A stretch of DNA of 64,000 bases from Vibrio gallaecicus (GTDB taxonomy: Bacteria; Pseudomonadota; Gammaproteobacteria; Enterobacterales; Vibrionaceae), in NCBI RefSeq assembly GCF_024347495.1, contig NZ_AP025491.1, positions 372,001-436,000 of the forward strand, written 5' to 3'. A program made the position numbers and the translations under genes. Each line of letters begins with the position of its first letter. The stretch's first letter is position 1. Below the pieces are notes generated by a model, which ran no database searches, was not told the origin of the DNA, and saw nothing but the letters and a program-made list of their open reading frames with translations. Below are positions 18,380 to 27,695 of this stretch, piece after piece.

Positions 18380-21300
18380 ATGAACCTATTAGACTCTAAA
18401 TGCCTTACCGGCGATGTGATCGAGCTTATTTTCGAAGATCAGAATGACGCAACTTTGAACTGGGAAATAGGTGAAGAAGTAGAATTGTTTTTTGAGATAG
18501 ATTCTTACTATGTCAAACAGGGAAAGACGGATTTATTTGCTGAAGTTAAGTTTAAGAACAGTGCTATTGTGATGGCTGTCTCAGGCAGCACAGCGAGAAA
18601 AGTATGTGCTGTTTCTTGTTATAAAAATTCTCGTGCGCTAGCGATTCGCTATGTTGATCTCGTTGATAGTTACGATGAGAATATCGAATTTAAAATCGAA
18701 CCTATCGTTATCGAAGCAATTCAAAAGCAAGTTCCAAGCGTTGTAGATTTTGACAGTGCACGCAAATGGTTCGATGAAGAGTTTGTCTTTGCAAAAGATG
18801 ACAAAGGTGGGATCTTTATTGAATTCCCTGATAATTCAAAGCACTCTTTTTTCCTGATTGGTCAAGATTACAAGGTGTTAGTTGATAAGGTTAGAAAAAA
18901 TTGGCACCTTTCTTCGATCCATCAATTTGGCGGTGGAACGGATAAGCTTTACGCATATTATGGACATCACGTATTAGAGTCTTACGGAATTGAAGATCAA
19001 TTAAATACTTCTAACTACAAGCACCAACTTGAACAGCATCTTCAAGACAATGCAAGTTATTTTAAACTATGGCAGAGATACTCGGAACTGCATTGGGAAC
19101 AGCATTCTAGATTAGCTAAAGCGGTTGGCTACCTTGATTACGAAGCTGTCTATAGCGCGTCTGATACAGAAATAAGATTCAAATTCAAAGTCGGCGATAA
19201 GGCTCTCAAATCGTTTTTTGAAAAGTACAAAAATGAATTGGAGCAGTTTGGTGAAACATTCTCAATTTCGGATGTAGAGTTACAGATCGCTCAAGATTTA
19301 CCCAGTTGGTTAACATCTAACGAGAGTTTTGAAAAAGGTGGGTCAAGACCTGTTTTTTTACGCAGAGTTCAAATTGAACGAGACTTTTTAGTCGCGAACT
19401 TGAATCAGAGGCCAAAATCAAAAGGCTTTATCTTCATATCTTTGAACGGTATGAAAAAACAACACGAGCGTAAAAAAGTTGCTTTTGATTTGTTGAAAGA
19501 TGCAACAAATCCTATGCCGCAACTCAAATATATCTTAGAAGGTGTAAATCCACCTGAGCAGAAAGTTAAAAAGTTACGTGCAATAACGCCGACCTTGAAG
19601 AAAAAACTTGATGGTAAATCGCTAACGAAGAAACAAGAAAGAGCGGTAAAAGTCGCATTAAATACACCAGATGTCGCCTTAATCATTGGACCTCCAGGTA
19701 CTGGTAAAACCCAGGTTATCTCTGCTATTCAACATAGGATTGCTGAACAGGGTAATAAATATAATTTATCGTTAAAACACCAAGTTTTACTCACTAGTTA
19801 CCAACACGATGCTGTCGATAACGTAGTAGCTAGGTCGGGCGTATTTGGGCTTCCTGCAATTAAAGTGGGAGGTAAGCAAGATGAAGCAAATCAGCAAGAA
19901 TCAAACAGTATCGACACTTGGACAAGTAAAGTTATTCATGAGCTAAAACCAAATCTTGAAAGCGAAATTAGAAATAGCGATGAATTTAAACTAGTGGATG
20001 CGATATCGTCGTTAGTTTTTCAAATAAAGAACTCAAATAGTGCTCAATTCAATTACCAAAACTTGAACGAATTGTATCTTAAATTAAAGAGGCTAACGCT
20101 TGACTACGGTATTAAAGTATCAGCCAAGATTGAAAGAAACGTGGATCAGCTCATAGAGCAATTTAGCTTGTCTTCCTCGTATTCTCTCACAACAACTCAA
20201 AGGCAGGCGTTAGTCACTGCAACCAGAGCGTTGAGAACGGATTCCACGTCATACGATGATGATGGTGCTTTGAGACTAATCAAATTGATTTCATTACTGA
20301 AGGACCTAAAAGGTGGTGATTACGACCTTGAGAAGCTCGAAGCTATGACTAACATCGGTGTTGATGTGGACTTTGAACTTTTAAAAGCTACTCAACGTCA
20401 ACTGCTCGATGCTTTACCGGATAAATTTGTACTGCCGAATCAACGTTGGTTGAAACCAGAACAATCAAAGAGTTTAAGTGAGCTTATAGAACAGCTTGAA
20501 GCGAGCCTGGTGAATTCCCTAAGGCTTGGGCAGTTATATTATCGCAAGAAGTATCTTGATTCATTGGTGTTTGAGAAGAAGCAAGTTCAGGATTCACTTA
20601 AAGAATATAGTGCAGTGCTTGGAGCAACATGTCAGCAAGCTGCTGGTGAAGCTATGGTTGGTCTTAAGTCTGTCGAGCATAGCAAAAACATACACTTTGA
20701 CTCAGTAATTGTTGACGAGGCTGCGAGAGCTAACCCACTGGATCTTATGATACCAATGGCGATGGCTAGAAAGCGTGTGGTGCTAGTCGGGGACCACAGA
20801 CAGCTTCCGCACATGTTAGAGCCTAGAGTTGAAAAAGAATTAGAAAATAATAATGAACTAGAAATTGTCGATCACGAACTATTACAACAAAGTTTGTTCG
20901 AACGTTTGTATCACTCTCTTTCGAAATATGAAAAAGAGAGATCTACAGAAAACCAGCGCGTAGTAATGCTTGATACCCAGTTCCGTATGCACCCTGAACT
21001 AGGTTCATTTGTTAGTGAGGAGTTTTACGAGCTATTTGGCTTGCCTCCGGTCAAGGCTGGCTTGAATGAGTCACACTTTCCACTAGATGTACCGGGTTAT
21101 GAAGGAAAACTTGCAGCATGGATCGACGTTGAACCGTCAAAAGGAAAAATGGCGACAAAAAATGGCTCTAAGTATCGAGACTGTGAAGCTGAAATTATTG
21201 CTGACGAAGCTTACAAAATACTTACAGCAAGGCCAGATCTAAGCGTAGGTATTATCACCTTTTATGCGGCTCAAAGAGACCATATCATTGAGAAAATGGT

Positions 21301-21727
21301 AGACAGAAAAGTCATGGAGTATTCGAGTACAGGTTCAAATGTTGTATCTGAATTTAGAGTGACGACCCCCAATTCAGGTGGGAAACCAGAAGAACGTTTT
21401 CGTGTTGGTTCTGTAGATGCATTCCAAGGTAAAGAATTTGATGTCGTGTTGCTGTCAACCGTTAGAAGCTGGAAAGAACCAGAAGAAATTACGCAAGAGG
21501 TTGTCAATGCGCAGCTGGGTTTTTTGCGCATACCTAATCGTATTAATGTCGCAATGTCTAGACAGAAACGCCTGCTCATTGTTGTTGGTGATAAAAGCTT
21601 AGCGTCAAACAATCTCAATAAACTTATGCCTGAGTCGATTCGGATATCTGAAAATGAAAAGGCATTAGTAGGTTTTCCTAAGTTCTTTAATGAGCTTTGT
21701 AAAAAGGAGAAGGGCATTGTTCTCTAA
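18380..21727 (+). CDS. SF1 helicase, UPF1/Dna2-like
   Basis: A 1115-residue helicase. The N-terminal 400 residues are unrecognised. Walker A is GPPGTGKT (437-444); Walker B is VDEAARANP (DEAA at 779-782); then VGDHRQLPHML, MLDTQFRMHPELG, VDAFQGKEFDVVLLS and NVAMSRQKRLLIVVGD. These are superfamily 1 motifs in UPF1/Dna2 order. A large helical insert (about 500-740) separates the first two motifs. It most likely unwinds or translocates on nucleic acid as the motor of the TerY-P-linked module. It lies eight bases after the kinase gene and overlaps the next gene. Confidence 0.87.
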   Translation: MNLLDSKCLTGDVIELIFEDQNDATLNWEIGEEVELFFEIDSYYVKQGKTDLFAEVKFKNSAIVMAVSGSTARKVCAVSCYKNSRALAIRYVDLVDSYDENIEFKIEPIVIEAIQKQVPSVVDFDSARKWFDEEFVFAKDDKGGIFIEFPDNSKHSFFLIGQDYKVLVDKVRKNWHLSSIHQFGGGTDKLYAYYGHHVLESYGIEDQLNTSNYKHQLEQHLQDNASYFKLWQRYSELHWEQHSRLAKAVGYLDYEAVYSASDTEIRFKFKVGDKALKSFFEKYKNELEQFGETFSISDVELQIAQDLPSWLTSNESFEKGGSRPVFLRRVQIERDFLVANLNQRPKSKGFIFISLNGMKKQHERKKVAFDLLKDATNPMPQLKYILEGVNPPEQKVKKLRAITPTLKKKLDGKSLTKKQERAVKVALNTPDVALIIGPPGTGKTQVISAIQHRIAEQGNKYNLSLKHQVLLTSYQHDAVDNVVARSGVFGLPAIKVGGKQDEANQQESNSIDTWTSKVIHELKPNLESEIRNSDEFKLVDAISSLVFQIKNSNSAQFNYQNLNELYLKLKRLTLDYGIKVSAKIERNVDQLIEQFSLSSSYSLTTTQRQALVTATRALRTDSTSYDDDGALRLIKLISLLKDLKGGDYDLEKLEAMTNIGVDVDFELLKATQRQLLDALPDKFVLPNQRWLKPEQSKSLSELIEQLEASLVNSLRLGQLYYRKKYLDSLVFEKKQVQDSLKEYSAVLGATCQQAAGEAMVGLKSVEHSKNIHFDSVIVDEAARANPLDLMIPMAMARKRVVLVGDHRQLPHMLEPRVEKELENNNELEIVDHELLQQSLFERLYHSLSKYEKERSTENQRVVMLDTQFRMHPELGSFVSEEFYELFGLPPVKAGLNESHFPLDVPGYEGKLAAWIDVEPSKGKMATKNGSKYRDCEAEIIADEAYKILTARPDLSVGIITFYAAQRDHIIEKMVDRKVMEYSSTGSNVVSEFRVTTPNSGGKPEERFRVGSVDAFQGKEFDVVLLSTVRSWKEPEEITQEVVNAQLGFLRIPNRINVAMSRQKRLLIVVGDKSLASNNLNKLMPESIRISENEKALVGFPKFFNELCKKEKGIVL

Positions 21728-23168
21728 TACATATATTAAAACTACAGATTCCCCCAAAAGTCGTGACGTGCAACTGTTCGCCTGGCCTGTATACAGTTGG
21801 GAAGTATATTTGTCTTCTCACAAAGGGCGAGAGTTAAATCTTTTCGAGAAAACTATCCTAGAGCTGATTCGAGTAACCGGAAATCGTGAGTTATTACCGA
21901 GTCAAATTGCTGAGTGGCTTTCACTAGAAAAGGAAATGGTTTTATACATTTTAACCGCCACTATGCAGCCAAATGGTTGGTTAGATAAGAACTTTAAAAT
22001 TACAGAAGAAGGTCGAAAAGTTCTAGATTCGGAGACAGAACCTGAAATGACAACGGCTCTGGTATTTCAGTGTGCATTGACTGGAGAGTGGTTTCCTAGA
22101 ATTGCTTACGAGTCTAGCGAAGTTAAACCAGAGAAAGATTCTGACAAGTTAATCTTTAAATTAGATAGAGCAACTGATAAGAGGGTTAGAGGGTATCGTG
22201 TTAACAAAGCAACTCATGAAGTAAATAGGCCGAGTGAACACGAGATAAATGGTCTTTTAAGCAAAGATAAAGAAGCTCGATGGATTGCTAATAACATCAG
22301 TGATGAGCGCTACCATACGCCCATTAAGGCTGAGAAAATGATTCTGTCAAACAAAGAGGTCAAACAGTCGTATTTGCTGTTATGGGCAGATACTTCTTCA
22401 GGTTATAAATTCGATTTTGTTGATCCATTTGCTCTTTCCCATAAAGCGCCCTGGATGAACGACTTGTTTGAACAAGCTATAGCGGTTAATAGCAAGCTAG
22501 AACAATTTTCTAGTTCGAGGTTTCAAACTGAGGAAGAGGAACTATCTTACTCAGAGGCAATTGAACTCATGAAGGAAACAGCCAGAGTTGAAGTGTTAAC
22601 TAAATATCCAAACGCTGAGCGTTTTGAAGGTCTAGTAGAACCATTGTTTGAGTTAATGAACGAAAAAGAAAGGTTGAACCGTGGGAAATCGGCTGATTAT
22701 AGTTTAAATAGATCTTTAATTAATAGTTGTGGCTCCATTATTGAAATTTTATGTAAAGGGATTCTTATTAAATTTCCTTTTAGAAGTAAGCATAGGTTAC
22801 CAGCTAGAGGGAAAACCTATAATAGACGAAATGAATTACATTCTTTAGTAAAGCTTACGAGGCTATTTACACAAGATCAAATTTCAATAGTTTTACGTTG
22901 TCCATGGGATGGGATAAATAATGCTGTAGATGGAGGGTTTTCAAGTGTTCGCAGTTTGTTAGCTGCAGTATTTATATCTACTCTAGATTATCCCCAACAC
23001 CCTATTAAATTTATTGGTAAAGACAGTTTATTATTTGAAGATATTTATAAACTGGCTGCTGAACGCAATGAGGCTTCACACGGCAACAGCACAAGATTTA
23101 CCAACGAACAAGCGTTGCACTACATAAACGTCGTAGACAAATTTTTAGAAAATATTTTAGTGGATTAA
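21717..23168 (+). CDS. Unknown protein of the TerY-P-linked module
   Basis: I place the start at TTG 21717 because AAGGAGA lies seven bases before it; the upstream in-frame ATG 21690 has no ribosome-binding site. From TTG the protein has 483 residues and overlaps the helicase gene by 11 bases. Residues about 45-100 look like a winged helix (LLPSQIAEWLSLEKEMVLYIL). The C-terminal 160 residues are helical and resemble the HEPN-like or DUF4145-like folds often seen in defence proteins, with an ERNEASHGN motif near the end. That motif resembles RX4-6H motifs but I cannot confirm catalytic function. I do not recognise a named family. Confidence 0.7.
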   Translation: MFSNTYIKTTDSPKSRDVQLFAWPVYSWEVYLSSHKGRELNLFEKTILELIRVTGNRELLPSQIAEWLSLEKEMVLYILTATMQPNGWLDKNFKITEEGRKVLDSETEPEMTTALVFQCALTGEWFPRIAYESSEVKPEKDSDKLIFKLDRATDKRVRGYRVNKATHEVNRPSEHEINGLLSKDKEARWIANNISDERYHTPIKAEKMILSNKEVKQSYLLLWADTSSGYKFDFVDPFALSHKAPWMNDLFEQAIAVNSKLEQFSSSRFQTEEEELSYSEAIELMKETARVEVLTKYPNAERFEGLVEPLFELMNEKERLNRGKSADYSLNRSLINSCGSIIEILCKGILIKFPFRSKHRLPARGKTYNRRNELHSLVKLTRLFTQDQISIVLRCPWDGINNAVDGGFSSVRSLLAAVFISTLDYPQHPIKFIGKDSLLFEDIYKLAAERNEASHGNSTRFTNEQALHYINVVDKFLENILVD

Positions 23169-23171
23169 GCA

Positions 23172-25535
23172 ATGGCTAGAAAAGGCAAAAACAAAAACTC
23201 AGCACCAAAACCGATTGAAAAACCACAACCACCAACGTCAAATGGAATTTTGGGTGGTCTTCTTAAAAAAGTTGGCGTTTCCTCGGATGAAAAACTCGTT
23301 AGTAAGCTTAATGAAGAAGAGAAACAGACTCTCGCTGATTTGACGGCTCAACTTGAAGAGTTAATTGAAACAAATGAAAGAACTAGGCAAGAGCAAGAAT
23401 ATAACCTATCTGAAATTGAATTTAATGTGGTACAAGCTGCGAAAGACGGTGAAGAAGTAAAGTGTAAGCTACAGTCAGTAGCAGCAAAAGAGGAAGCTGT
23501 TGCTGTAAAAGAGAAAGAGCTTTTAGTAAAACTAAGTGAACTTTCTGGCAAAGAGCAATCATTATTAGAAAAAGAAGCAAATGCTAATGCTGGTTTTGCT
23601 TTAGAGCGTCAAAAATCGCTGGAATATTTGAAGAAAGAGTATCAGCAAGTTGAGCAGAAAATAACTCAGCTTGATGAGCAACGAAGAATAAACGAACTAA
23701 AAATGCTTGAGCAGCAAGCTCAAAGTAATGAACGCGCGAAAGAGCAGGAAAATACACGATTTGAAGAGCTAAAGAAAAAACTACTTGCGGAGCACGTCGA
23801 GTTAGAAAATCGTCAAATCGAACTCGATAAGAAAATTGATGAAAATAAATCGCTAAACGAACAACTTAAGAAAAAGCTTGGCGCTCATGCTGTTATGAAA
23901 AAACAAGCGCTAGAAGAGTGTCGAAGAGAAATTCAAACTGAAAAAGTATCATTAGAAAATCAACTAAAGCTTTTAGAAGATTACCGTAATCGAGACCAGC
24001 AAGAAATCAAGAGCTTAACTGAGCGTCTGCTTGGTTATAAAGAGTTGGAAAGAGAGGCTCAAATTAAAGAGCTTGGTTCTCCAGCAGCTGTCTTAATACG
24101 GATTGATGAGCTTGAAAAACAGCTACGAGATGCTCGTAATAAGTTAAAAGGTCGCAGCGAAGACGATTTGGAAGAAGAATTAGATTACTACAAAGATCGT
24201 GCAGACGACTTAGAAGAAGAGCTAAGAGACCTAAAACAAGAACATGATGAGGTTAAGCTACGTGAAGGTAAATATAAGCTTAGCATGAGAGAAAAGTTGG
24301 AGTTACAGAAGCAAAAGGATCTTCTTGAACTTAGCAATGCAGCATTAACTCATAGTATTGAAACAGTGAAGTCACAACTGGATGATTTGCTTGAAAAGCA
24401 ACAATCACAAGAGGCATTCAAAGAGTTAACACTAATGGACCGAAAATATCGTGAACCGGTTCCTGCACAACCAGTTAATTCATTGAAAGAATTTACTGAA
24501 GAGTTGCAACACAGAATCGCAATATCTACGGATGTGGAGCTTTATTACGATTTAGATTTGCTAAGAAAGTTCATGGCAGGTTTAGCGCTTAGCCCGCTGC
24601 ATGTGTTCCAAGGTATCTCTGGTACGGGTAAGACAAGTTTGGTCAATGCTTTCGCAGCAGCTGTTGGTGGAGAAGTGACGACAGTACCTGTTCAAGCTGG
24701 TTGGCGTGATAGAGACGATCTAATTGGTCACTACAACGCATTTGAAAAACGTTACTATGAAAAAGAGTGCTTACAGGGCTTGTATAAAGCGCACACTCCA
24801 TCTTTTGAAAAACGCTTTAATATTATCTTGCTTGATGAAATGAACTTGTCTCGCCCAGAGCAATATTTCGCTGAGTTTCTCTCTGCAATGGAGCAAAATG
24901 AACAAAAACGAAAAGTCGTTCTGATGGACTCGTCTGTTGCAAACCCGCCAAAGCACTTTGTCGAGGACAGAAAGCTATTACTAAAAACGAATACCTGGTT
25001 CATGGGAACAGCGAACCATGATGAAACAACATTTGAGTTTGCAGATAAAACCCATGATAGGGCCTTCACATTAGATTTGGAGAAGCAAGTAAAGCCGGAA
25101 GGTTGGCGTGCAAAAGCTATCAAAAATACGGTAATAGACTTTGAGTCAGTTGATGATCTTTTCACAAAAGCACAACAGAATCATAAAAAACTAGTTTTAG
25201 ATATGCTGAAAAAACTCGCTACTTCTGAATTTACAGAAATTCTAGAACGCCAATTTGATATTGGGTGGGGTAACCGTCTAGAAGCGCAAGCGCTTAGATT
25301 CATTTCTGTCTATAAAGACTGTGGTGGTCATGAAGCTGATGCGTTAGAGCACCTTCTAATAACCCGCGTGTTACGTAAAGGCAAAGTACTTGGTCGTTAT
25401 GATATTTCTATCGATAAGCTGAAAGACCTAAAGAACGCTCTGAGTAAAATGCTCAAATCAGTGAACGGCACTGGAACGAAAGCTATCGATATCATTCAAA
25501 GTGAAATTACGCGTAAAGAAGAAGGGGTTTATTAA
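23172..25535 (+). CDS. Coiled-coil McrB-like AAA+ protein
   Basis: A 787-residue protein. About 35-410 is a very long coiled coil with charged heptads. The C-terminal AAA+ domain has Walker A GISGTGKT (481-488), Walker B LLDEMNLSRPEQYFAEFL (DEMN from 555) and a sensor-1 segment GTANHDETT. The MNLS and ANHDE motifs are typical of the McrB-type AAA+ clade that forms hexameric rings. It follows the previous gene by three bases and precedes a DUF2357-like gene by two, the usual McrB/McrC-style pair. It probably converts nucleotide hydrolysis into DNA translocation or recruits the partner. Confidence 0.82.
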   Translation: MARKGKNKNSAPKPIEKPQPPTSNGILGGLLKKVGVSSDEKLVSKLNEEEKQTLADLTAQLEELIETNERTRQEQEYNLSEIEFNVVQAAKDGEEVKCKLQSVAAKEEAVAVKEKELLVKLSELSGKEQSLLEKEANANAGFALERQKSLEYLKKEYQQVEQKITQLDEQRRINELKMLEQQAQSNERAKEQENTRFEELKKKLLAEHVELENRQIELDKKIDENKSLNEQLKKKLGAHAVMKKQALEECRREIQTEKVSLENQLKLLEDYRNRDQQEIKSLTERLLGYKELEREAQIKELGSPAAVLIRIDELEKQLRDARNKLKGRSEDDLEEELDYYKDRADDLEEELRDLKQEHDEVKLREGKYKLSMREKLELQKQKDLLELSNAALTHSIETVKSQLDDLLEKQQSQEAFKELTLMDRKYREPVPAQPVNSLKEFTEELQHRIAISTDVELYYDLDLLRKFMAGLALSPLHVFQGISGTGKTSLVNAFAAAVGGEVTTVPVQAGWRDRDDLIGHYNAFEKRYYEKECLQGLYKAHTPSFEKRFNIILLDEMNLSRPEQYFAEFLSAMEQNEQKRKVVLMDSSVANPPKHFVEDRKLLLKTNTWFMGTANHDETTFEFADKTHDRAFTLDLEKQVKPEGWRAKAIKNTVIDFESVDDLFTKAQQNHKKLVLDMLKKLATSEFTEILERQFDIGWGNRLEAQALRFISVYKDCGGHEADALEHLLITRVLRKGKVLGRYDISIDKLKDLKNALSKMLKSVNGTGTKAIDIIQSEITRKEEGVY

Positions 25536-25537
25536 CA

Positions 25538-27325
25538 ATGTTAATAGACAGAGTAACTTCTAAAATGGTCCAACCAAGGGAAGTCACTAGCATACAATCA
25601 GGGCGTTATGCCCTGATTGGACAAGAGTTTGAAGGCAGCTTTGAGCAATCTCTTATATTGGAACCTATTGTTCCAAAGAACCTAGAGATAATGTTCCATA
25701 GCGAGGTAGCTTTCGCTCAACCGTCAGACGAACTGTTTACGAATGATGATATTGTAAAAAGCGAGCAACAACTCAGAGTAATTTATGATGCCATTCATCA
25801 GATAAATGATAAGTTCGATGATATCGACCTAGAGACATTTAGCCATTTCTTACCTCCCGAGATCAGTAAAAACATAACCCCAAATGAACTTGATAGAGGA
25901 ATTGAAGAAGTTTTCAATAACGGTGTTCTATTTCAAATAAATAGTTCACCGAGAATGAGTATGCGCTATGACACTGAATTGCTACCGACTAGCAGGGTCA
26001 AACGATACGCAAATAACTATCAAGCACATTTAGTTGCCCATTCGGAATGCTGGCAGCAAAGAACAATCGTCGGCATTGTTCCTAAAAAGCTGATGGCGAA
26101 GGTGAGTGAAGATGAAGTCGCGATTTATGAAAATATCGTATACGCAAGATTGATTGATAACTTATTCAATTATCTGACCATGTATCAGCTACGCCTTGAG
26201 GAGATCGTAACTTTCATCGGCCGGTTTGGAGCGCTAGATAGCAGTAATAAAGATCACCGCTATATCACTCAGTTAACGCAGGACTGGGGAAGAGCATACG
26301 AAGATAGCGATGAAACAATGGAAGAGTTGCAGGAGCAAACCGAATCAACTTTAGAAAAGGTAAAATCTAGCATTCGTAAACTGTCACAGTTGCGCTCGGA
26401 TAAATTATATCAGTCGATTCCACGTGTAACTAAGGTACCTCTGGAATTGAAGCAAACTAATATATTGGTACACGATAAAAACTATCGAAGAGCCGCTAAG
26501 CTTTGGCGAGTATGGCTTAAAAGTTTCAACACCGGTAAGTTGACCTCTCAGCAGATTCTTGAGCAAAAGCAACGCAACTTTATTCAATACCAATCATATG
26601 TTGGGCAAATATTAAGACAAGTATTTGTTAACTTAGGGTGGTCTCTAACCAAAGACCCAGAAGGCTACAAGTTAAGCCATGACAATACTTTTGAATTAAT
26701 GCTCGAACATTCAAAGACAGGCGAGTGGTCATTAGTTAGAAAAGAAAGTGTCGTAGCTCGAATAGTCGCGCTGTCTGAGCCGTTGGTAGAAGGAATCACT
26801 CAGAGCGAGTTGGCTACAAGAGATTTTTTAATCTGCCCGGAAGATAATACAGTCAGCGAAAATGACAACATTATTGTCATTTCTCCGATTGAACTTCATG
26901 GTAAAGAAACTCTTGCGGGAAAACTTCAACAGCAAATCTTAAAAGTGATCATTCGAGAATATTTGACGGAGTTTGACGTTAGGCTCCCGACAGCCATAGA
27001 AGCGCTCTACGAAGAAAAGTTTGATCTGATGCTTTCAGATGAAGAACTGAAAGTTGCTAGAGTGCATGCAAACAGCGAACTGTACAACGCGATTGTTACT
27101 AAAAGTAATATATCCAAGTACTTGAAGCAGTGCCCGGTATGTAGCCAGCAAGCTCACGAGAGTAGTATTCAACAAACGTCAAAGGATTACTTTACCGCAA
27201 GTTGTAGAAATAAAGCATGTAAAGCAACCTGGACCTTAGACGTCAAGAGATCATTGTTTAATTTAAACGATGGTGATTCATCTAATGGGCGGTTCGCGTT
27301 CAGTATTGATTTGGAGCATGACTAG
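25538..27325 (+). CDS. DUF2357-like McrC-style partner with C-terminal zinc ribbon
   Basis: A 595-residue protein paired with the McrB-like gene two bases upstream. The first 500 residues resemble the N-terminal DUF2357 region found fused to McrC-like nucleases (LVAHSECWQQRTIVG, ENIVYARLIDNLFNYL). Residues about 532-570 carry a zinc ribbon (CPVCSQQ and CRNKACKATW). I could not identify a PD-(D/E)XK triad with certainty. It is the last gene of the inserted module; the interval behind it holds the hsdR 3'-end copy. The name is a family-level guess based on partner and pattern. Confidence 0.6.
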   Translation: MLIDRVTSKMVQPREVTSIQSGRYALIGQEFEGSFEQSLILEPIVPKNLEIMFHSEVAFAQPSDELFTNDDIVKSEQQLRVIYDAIHQINDKFDDIDLETFSHFLPPEISKNITPNELDRGIEEVFNNGVLFQINSSPRMSMRYDTELLPTSRVKRYANNYQAHLVAHSECWQQRTIVGIVPKKLMAKVSEDEVAIYENIVYARLIDNLFNYLTMYQLRLEEIVTFIGRFGALDSSNKDHRYITQLTQDWGRAYEDSDETMEELQEQTESTLEKVKSSIRKLSQLRSDKLYQSIPRVTKVPLELKQTNILVHDKNYRRAAKLWRVWLKSFNTGKLTSQQILEQKQRNFIQYQSYVGQILRQVFVNLGWSLTKDPEGYKLSHDNTFELMLEHSKTGEWSLVRKESVVARIVALSEPLVEGITQSELATRDFLICPEDNTVSENDNIIVISPIELHGKETLAGKLQQQILKVIIREYLTEFDVRLPTAIEALYEEKFDLMLSDEELKVARVHANSELYNAIVTKSNISKYLKQCPVCSQQAHESSIQQTSKDYFTASCRNKACKATWTLDVKRSLFNLNDGDSSNGRFAFSIDLEHD

Positions 27326-27435
27326 GGATGATTGCTTAGATAGTTGCCAAATTTGCTATTGATGGTGTTCGTTGGGTTACTTGAATATCAAACATCGTTG
27401 GTAGAATGGTGAACTTAAGCCTGTTTGACCACCTA

Positions 27436-27518
27436 GTAAGCTTATGAACGTCTTTAATGATGAATTAGACAGCATACTCACTCAATTCAACGAGTTTATG
27501 TGGGACGAGCCCGCGTAA
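27436..27518 (+). pseudogene. Orphan hsdR 3' end, copy 2 of the 83-bp repeat
   Basis: This stretch matches the last 83 bases of hsdR including the stop codon, with about nine substitutions, several at synonymous positions. It has no start or upstream hsdR sequence, so it is a remnant. It marks the place where hsdR once adjoined the hsdM upstream region before the 12-kb module and a new hsdR end were brought in. Confidence 0.88.
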
Positions 27519-27547
27519 CTCAGTACAATCGAACCAAACGTCAAAAT

Positions 27548-27627
27548 GCACGCTCAATAAGAGCGTGCGGATTAACAAGGGCACGCAGCATCGTCATTCC
27601 AGAAGTGAGGAACGAACTATCTGGAAT
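27548..27627. repeat. Two small inverted repeats upstream of hsdM
   Basis: GCACGCTC (27548-27555) pairs with GAGCGTGC (27561-27568), and ATTCCAGA (27596-27603) pairs with TCTGGAAT (27620-27627). The second looks like a dispersed intergenic repeat of the type common in Vibrio genomes, but I cannot confirm copy number. Either could fold in the hsdM leader RNA. Confidence 0.4.
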
Positions 27628-27695
27628 CTCAGAGTAGCACTTGTCTTAAACGAATTATCTATCTGGCACGAGTCAGAACAAACAAGAGAACAAGC

